In this document: in pieces, positions 25,521 through 33,381 of the stretch
Position numbering within the stretch: position 1 is the stretch's first letter
Layout of the letters: the number at the start of each line of letters is the position of its first letter
From: Halalkalibacter alkaliphilus
GTDB taxonomy: Bacteria; Bacillota; Bacilli; Bacillales; Bacillaceae_D
Length of the DNA stretch: 64,000 nt
Assembly: GCF_023555415.1 (NCBI RefSeq)
Contig: NZ_JAKRYL010000005.1
Coordinates: 62,001 to 126,000 of the forward strand
Direction: 5' to 3'
Program-made: the position numbers and the translations under genes
The notes under the pieces: model-generated
The model's input: only the letters and a program-made list of their open reading frames with translations
Databases searched by the model: none
What the model was told of the DNA's origin: nothing

Positions 25521-26509
25521 GACTCGTTTCTCCCTTCCTCGTGCAAGAAACATCTAACCTTGCGCCCTGCTTCAACTTCCACCAATTCAGGAAGCTCCTG
25601 TGAACATCGATCAAATGCAAGAGGACAACGCGTAACGAAGCGACAACCTTTAGGGAAGTTATCCGGCGTTGGAACGTTTCCAGCAATTGATGTTAAACGA
25701 TCTTGCTCTACATCTAGTTTCGGAACTGACTCCATTAATCCAACCGTATATGGATGCAGTGGTTTATCAAATAAAGGCACAATATCCGCTTCCTCGACGA
25801 CTTGACCTGCATACATGACAACGACGCGATCAGCAAGCTCTGCTACAACACCTAAGTCGTGAGTAATAAGAATAATAGAAGAATTAAACTTATCACTTAA
25901 ACCGCGCATCAAATCAAGAATTTGGGCTTGTACGGTTACATCTAAAGCTGTCGTTGGCTCATCAGCGATTAGAAGCTTTGGATCATTACTCATTGCCATT
26001 GCGATCATGACACGCTGTCTCATCCCTCCAGATAAACGGTGAGGATAGTCAGCCAAAATCTCATCTATTCTTGAAAAACCTACTAACTCAAGCATTTCCT
26101 TTGCTCGTGCATATGCTTGTTTTTTTGTGAGCTTCTTGTGGTAGATGAGCGTTTCCATCAATTGATCGCCAATCGTCAATACTGGGTTCAATGACGTCAT
26201 TGGTTCTTGGAAGATCATTCCGATGTCATTTCCACGCACTTTGAACATTCGGTCCTGTCCGTGCTTTAACAAATCGTCCCCATTAAAGAGGATTTCTCCA
26301 CCAACGGTTTTCCCGCCAGGAGATGGCACAAGCTGCATAATTGATAACGTCGTCATACTTTTCCCAGAACCTGACTCACCAACAATGGCTACCGTTTCCC
26401 CTTCATGTACTTGAAACGACACATCATCTACAACAGGAAGCTCTTTTCCTTTTTTATAAAAATACGTCTTTAAATTACGTACATCTAATAATGGCTGATT
26501 TGTCACCAT
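25517..26509 (-). CDS. appD: Oligopeptide ABC transporter ATPase (AppD/OppD type)
   Basis: A 330-residue ATPase of the D type. Walker A is GESGSGKSM, signature LSGGMRQRVMIAMAM, Walker B LLIADEPTTALDVT and switch LITHDLGVVAELAD; the C-terminal extension is GCRFVTRCPLAFDRC. ATG 26524 is in frame but has no ribosome-binding site, whereas GAGG lies five bases before ATG 26509 (and further from the following GTG). It is the first gene of the app-like operon, about 90 bases after the Lrp-type regulator gene on the same strand. Confidence 0.92.
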   Translation of the reverse strand: MVTNQPLLDVRNLKTYFYKKGKELPVVDDVSFQVHEGETVAIVGESGSGKSMTTLSIMQLVPSPGGKTVGGEILFNGDDLLKHGQDRMFKVRGNDIGMIFQEPMTSLNPVLTIGDQLMETLIYHKKLTKKQAYARAKEMLELVGFSRIDEILADYPHRLSGGMRQRVMIAMAMSNDPKLLIADEPTTALDVTVQAQILDLMRGLSDKFNSSIILITHDLGVVAELADRVVVMYAGQVVEEADIVPLFDKPLHPYTVGLMESVPKLDVEQDRLTSIAGNVPTPDNFPKGCRFVTRCPLAFDRCSQELPELVEVEAGRKVRCFLHEEGRNES

Positions 26510-26599
26510 CTTCACCTCATTCATCTTAGAAGACTTTGCATAATTAACGATTGAACTGGATTAATATTAATAATAGTAAAAAGATTGCGAAAATTTTAG

Positions 26600-27052
26600 T
26601 TACTTTTCTATATACGAGAAAGAATCTTTGTATTGCTTTAATTCAATACTTACATCAACAGAGATCACGCCATCCATATTAGCAAGTTCCTTGTTAACAA
26701 AATGAACAAGATCGTCATTGTTCTTAAAATAGGCTTGTAAAATTAGATCGTGACGACCAGAAAAGGCACCGACAAAACGAACTTCTTGATATCGATTCAG
26801 AGTTGTCGCAATTTGCTCCTGATGCCCTAGCTTTGTGACGATCCCAATAATGACTTGAACATTTAATCCAATTTTGTTCGGGTCCATATGAATAATAAAT
26901 TCGAAAACCCCATCTTTTAACATTCGGTTGATTCGCGTTCGAACGGTTCCTTCACTGACATTCAGCAACTTTGCAATCTCAGTATACGAACGCTTACCAT
27001 TCTCTTGTAAAAATCCTAGAATTGAAAAATCCATTTCATCTAATTTACTCAT
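26600..27052 (-). CDS. Lrp/AsnC family transcriptional regulator
   Basis: A 150-residue feast/famine regulator. The N-terminal helix-turn-helix is at about 20-45 (RSYTEIAKLLNVSEGTVRTR) and the C-terminal RAM domain follows (VQVIIGIVTKLG, FSGRHDLILQAYFKNNDDLV, and VDVSIELKQYKDSF). It lies directly upstream of, and parallel to, the peptide transporter operon, so control of peptide uptake in response to amino acids is likely; autoregulation is likely too. A perfect 11-bp inverted repeat lies about 50-95 bases upstream of its start. Ligand unknown. Confidence 0.92.
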   Translation of the reverse strand: MSKLDEMDFSILGFLQENGKRSYTEIAKLLNVSEGTVRTRINRMLKDGVFEFIIHMDPNKIGLNVQVIIGIVTKLGHQEQIATTLNRYQEVRFVGAFSGRHDLILQAYFKNNDDLVHFVNKELANMDGVISVDVSIELKQYKDSFSYIEK

Positions 27053-27100
27053 ATGACCACTCTCTTCAATAACGAATTTTGCTAGAAAACTAGTATTTCA

Positions 27101-27145
27101 TTACGAAATTTATTAATTTCACATATTTTTCTGCAAATTTCGTAA
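27101..27145. promoter_or_regulatory. Candidate operator of the Lrp/AsnC regulator
   Basis: TTACGAAATTT (27101-27111) and AAATTTCGTAA (27135-27145) are perfect inverted repeats separated by 23 bases, giving a centre-to-centre distance of 34 bases. They lie upstream of the regulator start. The paired-site arrangement suits an Lrp-type octamer, but no direct proof is available. Confidence 0.5.
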
Positions 27146-27417
27146 ATTGGACTAACGTCATTATAATTTAATATTCAGCTTAATGCAATATTCAATATTT
27201 TTAAAATAATTATTTCCTTGTGGGAATTTCTAACAAACGGAATAGTAAGTTATGATTTTATATGTGATTTCCATGCTATTTAGCACTATTTTTTTCGAAA
27301 TTAACAAAATAACTCAAGTATTGCTACGAATCCTCTCACACCAGTAAAACCTACCCAAATAGTGTAAACAGACCATTTGGTTTCTTACAATAACTTATGC
27401 ACCCACAACGTATATTT

Positions 27418-27473
27418 GGGGTCAGACCCCTCTGTTGTTCTGTACAGTACTGCAGAAGGGTCTGACCCTCTTT
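27418..27473. repeat. Paired REP-like element, copy C
   Basis: GGGGTCAGACCCCTCTG and, inverted, CAGAAGGGTCTGACCCTC enclose an 18-base spacer. The core equals copies at 19456 and 20664. The whole can fold as a long hairpin, like a two-unit REP/BIME element. Confidence 0.85.
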
Positions 27474-27644
27474 GGTCCTCTTTGAAACTCCTTCACGTTT
27501 TCCCTCAATCTTCTTATTTACTAATCTACTTTTTTTAGATACTATGAAGTAAGTGTAGAATATTGTCTTATTTTCGGTTTAAACCTTTTGGTATGTATAG
27601 ATGAAAGAAGTAATACATTATTTATTAAAAGTGAGGTATTGCGT

Positions 27645-28658
27645 ATGACGCAAATAAAGTCTAGGCGCCGTAAAAAAAGAAAGAAAAAAAATATATTTCG
27701 TATCATTATGGTTATAAGTCTTGTGAGTCTATTAGGGCTTGGAGCTGCCGTCAGTTATTTCATTTATCAGCTCTCTAATGTAACAGCTAACACTCAGTTA
27801 GAACTTGACCGTGGTGAAAAGTCAGAACGCAGAGAGGTTGCTGTTGATCCATCCAAGGATAACATTTCTGTATTAATACTTGGAGTTGACGATCGGGATG
27901 GCGATTTAAGAGGGCGAACAGATGCCATGCTTCTTGCAACTTTCAACAAAGAGCTAGGTACGATTAAGCTTTTAAACATTCCGCGAGATTCCTATGTTGA
28001 AATACCAGGCAGAGTGAATTACGATAAAATCAACCATGCCCATTCATTTGGGGGACTTAATTTAACAATTGAAACAGTAGAGCATTTATTTGATATTCCC
28101 GTTGACTATTTCGTAAAATTAAACTTTGTCGCTTTTGTTGAAATTATTGATGCCCTTGGCGGGGTTGAGGTTGATGTACCATTTACTTTCAGTGAGATGG
28201 ATAGTCAAAACAACAAAGAGAGCATTACTTTATTTGAAGGAAGACATACGTTAAACGGAGAAGAAGCATTAGCATTTACACGGATGCGTAAAAAAGATCC
28301 ACGTGGAGATTTAGGACGTGGGGAACGTCAACAGCAAGTAATCAAAGGAATTATTGATAAAGGAGCATCACTTTCATCGATTGGAAACTATGGAGATGTG
28401 ATGCAAAGTGTGGAAGACCACATGAGTACAAACTTAAGCTTCGGAAACATCATTGCTCTTCACTCTTATGCTAGTGGTCTAAATGACATTGAATCTTTAT
28501 CATTAGCAGGAAGTGACGCACGTATAAATGGTGTTTACTACTATCAGCTTCATGATGAATCCGTAAACGAGCTATCAGAGATATTCCAAGTTCACCTTGG
28601 ATTAAAGGAAGCGGCACCTCAATACGAAACAGAATATAATGAATATGACTCAGAATAA
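27645..28658 (+). CDS. tagV: LytR-CpsA-Psr (LCP) cell-wall polymer ligase, TagV-like
   Basis: A 337-residue LCP protein. A very basic cytoplasmic head (RRRKKRKKK) and one membrane helix (about 17-40) anchor the extracellular domain. LCP landmarks are LGVDDRDGDLRGRTDAMLL, LNIPRDSYVEIPG, DKINHAHSFGG and DALGGVEVDVP, and the RMRKKDPRGDLGRGERQQ stretch. LCP enzymes transfer undecaprenyl-linked polymers (teichoic acid, wall polysaccharide) to peptidoglycan. ATG 27645 has GAGG eight bases upstream; an in-frame start 19 codons earlier lacks one. It converges on tagO as tagV does in B. subtilis, which supports the symbol. Confidence 0.92.
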   Translation: MTQIKSRRRKKRKKKNIFRIIMVISLVSLLGLGAAVSYFIYQLSNVTANTQLELDRGEKSERREVAVDPSKDNISVLILGVDDRDGDLRGRTDAMLLATFNKELGTIKLLNIPRDSYVEIPGRVNYDKINHAHSFGGLNLTIETVEHLFDIPVDYFVKLNFVAFVEIIDALGGVEVDVPFTFSEMDSQNNKESITLFEGRHTLNGEEALAFTRMRKKDPRGDLGRGERQQQVIKGIIDKGASLSSIGNYGDVMQSVEDHMSTNLSFGNIIALHSYASGLNDIESLSLAGSDARINGVYYYQLHDESVNELSEIFQVHLGLKEAAPQYETEYNEYDSE

Positions 28659-28671
28659 TTTCTGAGTCATT
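28648..28671 (+). terminator. Hairpin at the LCP gene stop
   Basis: ATGACTCAGAA and TTTCTGAGTCAT form an 11-bp stem overlapping the stop codon, followed by TTGTTTATAATG. The T-run is imperfect; a second terminator follows closely. Confidence 0.7.
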
Positions 28672-28686
28672 TGTTTATAATGACGC

Positions 28687-28723
28687 AAAAAAAATGACTA
28701 GGTTATGTTAACCTAGTCATTTT
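28687..28723. terminator. Bidirectional terminator between LCP gene and tagO
   Basis: ATGACTAGGTTA and TAACCTAGTCAT form a 12-bp perfect stem flanked by an A-run and a T-run on both strands. It overlaps the last codons of tagO. Confidence 0.93.
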
Positions 28724-29781
28724 TCATATTTCAATGGTCGTTTCGCACTAAACCTTCTCAAAAACTTTAACATTGGTCGGTAGTCTTGACTAACGAGCCC
28801 TACACGCTCCACGATCAGCTGGATCGCAATAATAATCACACAGATAATAATCATTGATATCCATAACGTTGACATCGCCAACATGACAGCAGCTAACCCA
28901 AAGAATGCTGTCATCGCATAAATAGCTAACACTGTCTGCTTATGTGAAAGCCCCAACCTTAGCAAGCAGTGATGCAAATGAGACTTATCCGGCGAAGACA
29001 AAGGTTGCTTGTTCACTAAACGGCGAACAATGGCAAATAGTGTATCCGAAATAGGAATTGCTAAAATAATAACTGGGATTAACAATGAAAACATCGTTAC
29101 GTTCTTAAACCCTAATAAGGAAATGACCGAAATCATATAACCTAAAAACAAAGCTCCAGTATCACCCATGAAAATCTTCGCTGGGTTGAAATTATGGATA
29201 AGAAACCCTAACGTACTTCCTAACAGGATTACACCTAGCGATGCAACGAAAAGATCCCCTTGCATAATCGCCAATGATGAAATTGTAATTAGCACAATCG
29301 ATGAAACCCCTGCTGCCAGACCGTCTAATCCGTCAATTAGGTTAATCGCATTCGTTACCCCAATAATCCACAACAATGTTAATGGAATACTAAACCAGCC
29401 AAGCTGTAGTTGCCCATCAAATGGCAAGTTAATAAATTGAACTTGTACACCACCATATATAACAATACCAGCTGCAAGCAACTGTCCAAACAATTTCCAT
29501 TTAGCTGAAAGCTCTATCATATCATCGAGAAAACCGGTGACAATAATAACGAAGCTTCCAATTAAGATCGGCAATGTAAATTCACTATTTGGCTGTAAAA
29601 GAACAAAACCTACAAGAAAACCAATATATATCGCCAAACCACCTAAACGTGCCATTAACGTTTGGTGTACTTTACGGTGATTTGGTTTGTCAGTTGCACC
29701 AATTTTGATTGCAAAACGCTTTACTAGCGGTGTAATAAGCACCGTCACGATAAAGCAAATGATTAAAGCAAGAGCAAGCAT
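28717..29781 (-). CDS. tagO: Undecaprenyl-phosphate GlcNAc-1-phosphate transferase TagO/WecA
   Basis: A 354-residue polytopic membrane enzyme of the MraY/WecA family that starts wall polymer synthesis by moving GlcNAc-1-phosphate from UDP-GlcNAc to undecaprenyl phosphate. Conserved motifs are DD in GFLDDM (86-87), the NAINLIDGLDGLAAG catalytic loop (144-158), NFNPAKIFMGDTGALFLG and the cytoplasmic His loop SHLHHCLLRLG. GGAGGG precedes the ATG. It is next to an LCP ligase as in B. subtilis, and about 2 kb from a polysaccharide operon that has no initiating transferase of its own, so TagO may start that polymer. Confidence 0.96.
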   Translation of the reverse strand: MLALALIICFIVTVLITPLVKRFAIKIGATDKPNHRKVHQTLMARLGGLAIYIGFLVGFVLLQPNSEFTLPILIGSFVIIVTGFLDDMIELSAKWKLFGQLLAAGIVIYGGVQVQFINLPFDGQLQLGWFSIPLTLLWIIGVTNAINLIDGLDGLAAGVSSIVLITISSLAIMQGDLFVASLGVILLGSTLGFLIHNFNPAKIFMGDTGALFLGYMISVISLLGFKNVTMFSLLIPVIILAIPISDTLFAIVRRLVNKQPLSSPDKSHLHHCLLRLGLSHKQTVLAIYAMTAFFGLAAVMLAMSTLWISMIIICVIIIAIQLIVERVGLVSQDYRPMLKFLRRFSAKRPLKYEK

Positions 29782-30141
29782 AATTACCCTCCTTATTTCT
29801 TACCTTCTCCAGTATCATCACTTTTATTTCATTTTTAAGAACTTAATTTGTATCTTTTTATACCAAAGCAATTTCCCCATAATGGATTGTACCATAAAGA
29901 TTGTAAAGCGGAATCAAAAACTTTTCATTTTATGCAGATTGACACAATTTCACACAATTTAGATGTGTAAATTTACCTTTTTTTACACTTTCCAATCGTT
30001 AACTCTATGAAACATGTAGCATTTTGTTATAATAAAACTACAGATTTTGTAAGAGGAGGTCGAAATTTAATAGTTTAACTCACAATCATGAGCAAGATCT
30101 AGTAGTTTAGCAAAAACATTTAATAGGTTAGGAGTTTATTT
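29782..30141. other. Divergent intergenic region tagO / SpoIID-like gene
   Basis: About 360 bases without a gene. It has an extended -10 TGTTATAAT (30025-30033) for the rightward gene. It also has an orphan Shine-Dalgarno-like AGAGGAGGT at 30051, followed by stop codons and a five-codon frame, so the leader may carry a tiny or decayed reading frame. Confidence 0.55.
30025..30033 (+). promoter_or_regulatory. Extended -10 promoter of the SpoIID-like SLH gene
   Basis: TGTTATAAT is a perfect TGnTATAAT extended -10. No good -35 lies 17 bases upstream, as is allowed for extended -10 promoters. The start codon is about 110 bases downstream. Confidence 0.6.
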
Positions 30142-32016
30142 ATGCAACGATTACATTCCCTTTTTATCCTTCTTTTAGTAGCCATTATTACTTTTTCAGG
30201 TAGTGGATTGGCTTTAGCTGATGACATTGTAGACAACGTAGAAACATATCCAATTATTGACGGTGAACCAATTGAACGTGTTGAATATGTAGATCCAGCT
30301 GAAGTTGTACAAGCTTCATCTTCAAATAGTGGTGCCACGTTTACATTTACTGGTGATGGTTGGGGCCACCGTATAGGTATGAGTCAATATGGTGCACGCG
30401 GTATGGCACAAGACGGAAAAAACTATGAGCAAATTTTAAAACATTATTACCAGGGAATTAAACTTGGTACAAGAGATGATCGCGATGTGAAAGTTAGGTT
30501 ATCTCCATCCGAAACTTTTACGATTGAACCAAACGGCAATCACAAATTATATAACGCCGATAATAATGAAGAAGTTTCATTTACTGGCAAACTTGAATTT
30601 AGTCAAAAAAGCAATAAAGTCGTAGTAAACGTAAACGATCAAGAAATCACATCAGACAAAGGATTTGAATTAAGAGCAACGAACAACTCGAACGACACAT
30701 TTGCTGCTGTGTCTCAAGTTACACAAGGAACCTCTACAGTGGATGCACAATACCGAGGATCTTTTATTATTGGAGTTGGAAACAACCGACCAACCTTAAC
30801 GAACGAATTAAAGATGGAAGATTACTTACGCGGTGTTGTTCCTAATGAAATGCCTGCTTCGTGGAATCTAGAGGCATTAAAAGCACAAGCTATTGCTGCG
30901 CGTACGTATGCGCATGTCCAAGTAAATTCTAACAGCGGTACTTTAGTTGACACTGTTGCTAACCAAGTCTACAAAGGAAAGGCAACTCGTGCGCATTCTG
31001 CTGTAAACTGGCAAGCATCTGAACACTCTCGTTCCGATGATGCGATTAAACAAACAGTTGGACAAGTCGCATTAGATAACAACAATAACCTTATTAATGC
31101 TGTTTTCCATGCTAGTTCAGGCGGCCATACAGAAAACAGTGAAAATGTTTGGACAAGCAGTGTTTCTTATTTAAAAGCTGTTAATGACCCTTACGATACA
31201 GCTACAAGCCCTTTTAATAACTGGCAAGTCATTGTCCCAAATGCCACTATTGCGCAAGCTGTTTTTGGTTCAAGAGATATCATGGTTGAAGACATTCAAA
31301 TTAAGAAAAGAACAAGTGCCGATTCTGTTCAAGAAGTGAAAGTAACTGGTAAGCACAAAACTAGCGGCAAAGCGCACTCTGTTGTATTACCTTCTGGAAA
31401 CGCAGATGGATTGCGATCTGCTTTCGGCGTATCACTACGAAGCATCAAATTCGATGTAGAGCGCAATGACATCTTCACTGACGTAACAAACACGTTCTCA
31501 GGTTTTGAAGAAATTATGTTCCTTTATAACCGTGGTGTTATTACTGGTTATCCAGACAATAGCTTCAGACCAAACCAAACAATTACACGTGTACAAACGG
31601 CAAGAATGCTTGACCGAGAGCTTAATTTATCAGCACCACCAAGTAGCTACAATTTGAAAGCTACCGATATTACAAAAGACCAGTCATATTATGACCTTTT
31701 TAGAAAGATGGAATATCACGGTATTATGACAGGCAGCAACGGAAAAATGAATCCTGGCGGGGACTTAACACGTGCACAAATGGCTGCCGTTCTAACTCGT
31801 GCCTTTAACTTAACAAAACCAGATAGCGTAACGTTTACGTATGCTGACATCAACAGAGATACGTATAATCAATCACTGTTAAAAGAGATTGATACAATTG
31901 CTTATCACGGTTTAACAACAGAACACGGTGATCGCGCGTTCCGTCCTAACCAGACGACAAATCGCGTTCAGTTCTCACGTTTTATGACACGTGCCATTGA
32001 TGAGTCATTTAGATAA
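30142..32016 (+). CDS. Secreted SpoIID/LytB-domain protein with three SLH repeats
   Basis: A 624-residue exported surface protein. A signal peptide (1-27, ending LALADD) precedes a segment with GDGWGHRIGMSQYGARGMA (71-89). The SpoIID core follows, with YLRGVVPNEMPASWNLEA, LKAQAIAARTYAH and the FHASSGGHTENSENVW loop. SpoIID is a lytic transglycosylase acting on peptide-free glycan; LytB-type relatives modify or activate autolysins. The GWGH motif, which normally ends the SpoIID fold, is here at the N-terminus. Three SLH repeats occupy about 445-620 and should bind the wall polymer. TTAGGAG precedes the ATG. It is unlikely to be sporulation SpoIID itself, given its SLH anchor. Confidence 0.9.
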   Translation: MQRLHSLFILLLVAIITFSGSGLALADDIVDNVETYPIIDGEPIERVEYVDPAEVVQASSSNSGATFTFTGDGWGHRIGMSQYGARGMAQDGKNYEQILKHYYQGIKLGTRDDRDVKVRLSPSETFTIEPNGNHKLYNADNNEEVSFTGKLEFSQKSNKVVVNVNDQEITSDKGFELRATNNSNDTFAAVSQVTQGTSTVDAQYRGSFIIGVGNNRPTLTNELKMEDYLRGVVPNEMPASWNLEALKAQAIAARTYAHVQVNSNSGTLVDTVANQVYKGKATRAHSAVNWQASEHSRSDDAIKQTVGQVALDNNNNLINAVFHASSGGHTENSENVWTSSVSYLKAVNDPYDTATSPFNNWQVIVPNATIAQAVFGSRDIMVEDIQIKKRTSADSVQEVKVTGKHKTSGKAHSVVLPSGNADGLRSAFGVSLRSIKFDVERNDIFTDVTNTFSGFEEIMFLYNRGVITGYPDNSFRPNQTITRVQTARMLDRELNLSAPPSSYNLKATDITKDQSYYDLFRKMEYHGIMTGSNGKMNPGGDLTRAQMAAVLTRAFNLTKPDSVTFTYADINRDTYNQSLLKEIDTIAYHGLTTEHGDRAFRPNQTTNRVQFSRFMTRAIDESFR

Positions 32017-32049
32017 GTAGTATTTGCAACTCACAAAAAAGTATGTAGC

Positions 32050-32083
32050 AAAAAGACGAAGCTCGTCACAGCTTCGTCTTTTT
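32050..32083. terminator. Bidirectional terminator between SpoIID-like gene and ugd
   Basis: AAAAAGACGAAGCT and AGCTTCGTCTTTTT enclose a six-base loop, with runs suitable for termination on both strands. Confidence 0.93.
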
Positions 32084-32085
32084 TA

Positions 32086-33381
32086 TTATCTCCCAATTCC
32101 ATGATAAATGAATCCAGCCTCTCGCATAGCCTTCGGTTCATATACATTTCTTCCATCGACAACGATGGCTCGATTGAGCTTATTCTTAATCATTTCTGGA
32201 TCAAGTTTAACAAACTCATCCCACTCAGTGACCAAAATCATCACGTCAGTACCTTCAAGCGTCTCTTCTACATTCGCTCCATATTCAACACGATCACCAA
32301 GTACCTTTTTCGTATTTTCAACCGCAATTGGATCGTACGCTTTAACAGCCATCCCCATTTCTAATAACTGGTCAATAATTTTCAAAGCTGGCGCATCACG
32401 AATATCATCGGTTTCAGGTTTAAAAGCAAGGCCAAGTATGCAAGCTTTTAATCCAATTAATTCCGTTCCAAAAATGCCTTTTACATGTTCAATAATCCGG
32501 AAACTTTGACGTTCATTAACCCCTTCTACTGCCTGTAAAAGCTCAGGAGTATACCCAGCCGATTGCGCTAAATGAATAATGGCCTTTGTATCTTTTGGAA
32601 AGCAAGACCCTCCATAGCCAAGTCCTGCATTTAAAAATTTCGGCCCAATTCGGTTATCAAGACCCATTCCTCTAGCAACAGCTTTCACATCAGCTCCGTA
32701 TGCATCACAAATGTTAGCAATTTCATTAATAAACGAAATCTTCGTTGCTAAGAAGGCATTGGACGCATATTTAATCATCTCTGAACTACGGACGTCTGTA
32801 ACAACAATCTCTTCTGTTAGAGGCTTATGTAAAGCTACTAGCATCTCTTCTGCTTTCTTGGACGATGTTCCAATGACGATTCGATCAGGGTTAAACGTAT
32901 CCTTAACGGCTGATCCTTCACGTAGGAATTCTGGAACAGAACAAACATCAACCTGCGCGTTCTCATTCTTTTCTTTAATAATCTCTTCAACCTTCTCTGC
33001 TGTTCCAACAGGGACCGTAGATTTATTAACAACTACTTTATAACTTGAATCAAGTGCTTCTCCAATTTCTTCGGCAACCGCATAAACGTAGGACATATTT
33101 GCCGATCCATCTTCTGCTGCTGGTGTACCTACAGCAATTAAGATAATGTCCGATGCTGCAACAGCTGCAGCCAAGTCTGTGCTAAATGTTAATCGGCCTT
33201 TTTCTTGATTACTTACTACTAACTCTTTTAATCCAGGCTCATAAATCGGGATCTCTCCACGCTTTAACATTTCAACTTTTTCATCTATTTTATCAACACA
33301 GATAACTGTATTTCCAAGTTCGGCAAAACAAGTTCCCGATACGAGTCCTACATATCCAGTTCCTACAACAGCTAATTTCAT
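32086..33381 (-). CDS. ugd: UDP-glucose 6-dehydrogenase
   Basis: A 431-residue enzyme that oxidises UDP-glucose to UDP-glucuronate with NAD. The N-terminal Rossmann motif is GTGYVGLVSGTCFAELG; the catalytic Cys lies in GYGGSCFPKDTKA; and the C-terminal domain has GLAFKPETDDIRDAPAL. It is the last gene of the polysaccharide operon and overlaps the flippase gene by four bases. Its product implies glucuronic acid in the polymer, as in teichuronic acid (TuaD). Together with GalU (first gene of the operon) it forms the pathway glucose-1-phosphate to UDP-glucose to UDP-glucuronate. Confidence 0.96.
   Translation of the reverse strand: MKLAVVGTGYVGLVSGTCFAELGNTVICVDKIDEKVEMLKRGEIPIYEPGLKELVVSNQEKGRLTFSTDLAAAVAASDIILIAVGTPAAEDGSANMSYVYAVAEEIGEALDSSYKVVVNKSTVPVGTAEKVEEIIKEKNENAQVDVCSVPEFLREGSAVKDTFNPDRIVIGTSSKKAEEMLVALHKPLTEEIVVTDVRSSEMIKYASNAFLATKISFINEIANICDAYGADVKAVARGMGLDNRIGPKFLNAGLGYGGSCFPKDTKAIIHLAQSAGYTPELLQAVEGVNERQSFRIIEHVKGIFGTELIGLKACILGLAFKPETDDIRDAPALKIIDQLLEMGMAVKAYDPIAVENTKKVLGDRVEYGANVEETLEGTDVMILVTEWDEFVKLDPEMIKNKLNRAIVVDGRNVYEPKAMREAGFIYHGIGR

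Larger units (their letters stand above)
27053..27644. other. Long intergenic region between lrp-like and LCP genes
   Basis: About 590 bases, very AT-rich in its first half. It holds the inverted repeat at 27101-27145, the paired REP-like element at 27418-27473, and must hold divergent promoters for the regulator and the LCP gene. No convincing gene or structured RNA was recognised. Confidence 0.6.

Noticed and set aside
30142-32016. Sporulation protein SpoIID proper
   Set aside because: The triple SLH anchor, signal peptide and motif order differ from the engulfment protein, and no spoIID neighbours are present.
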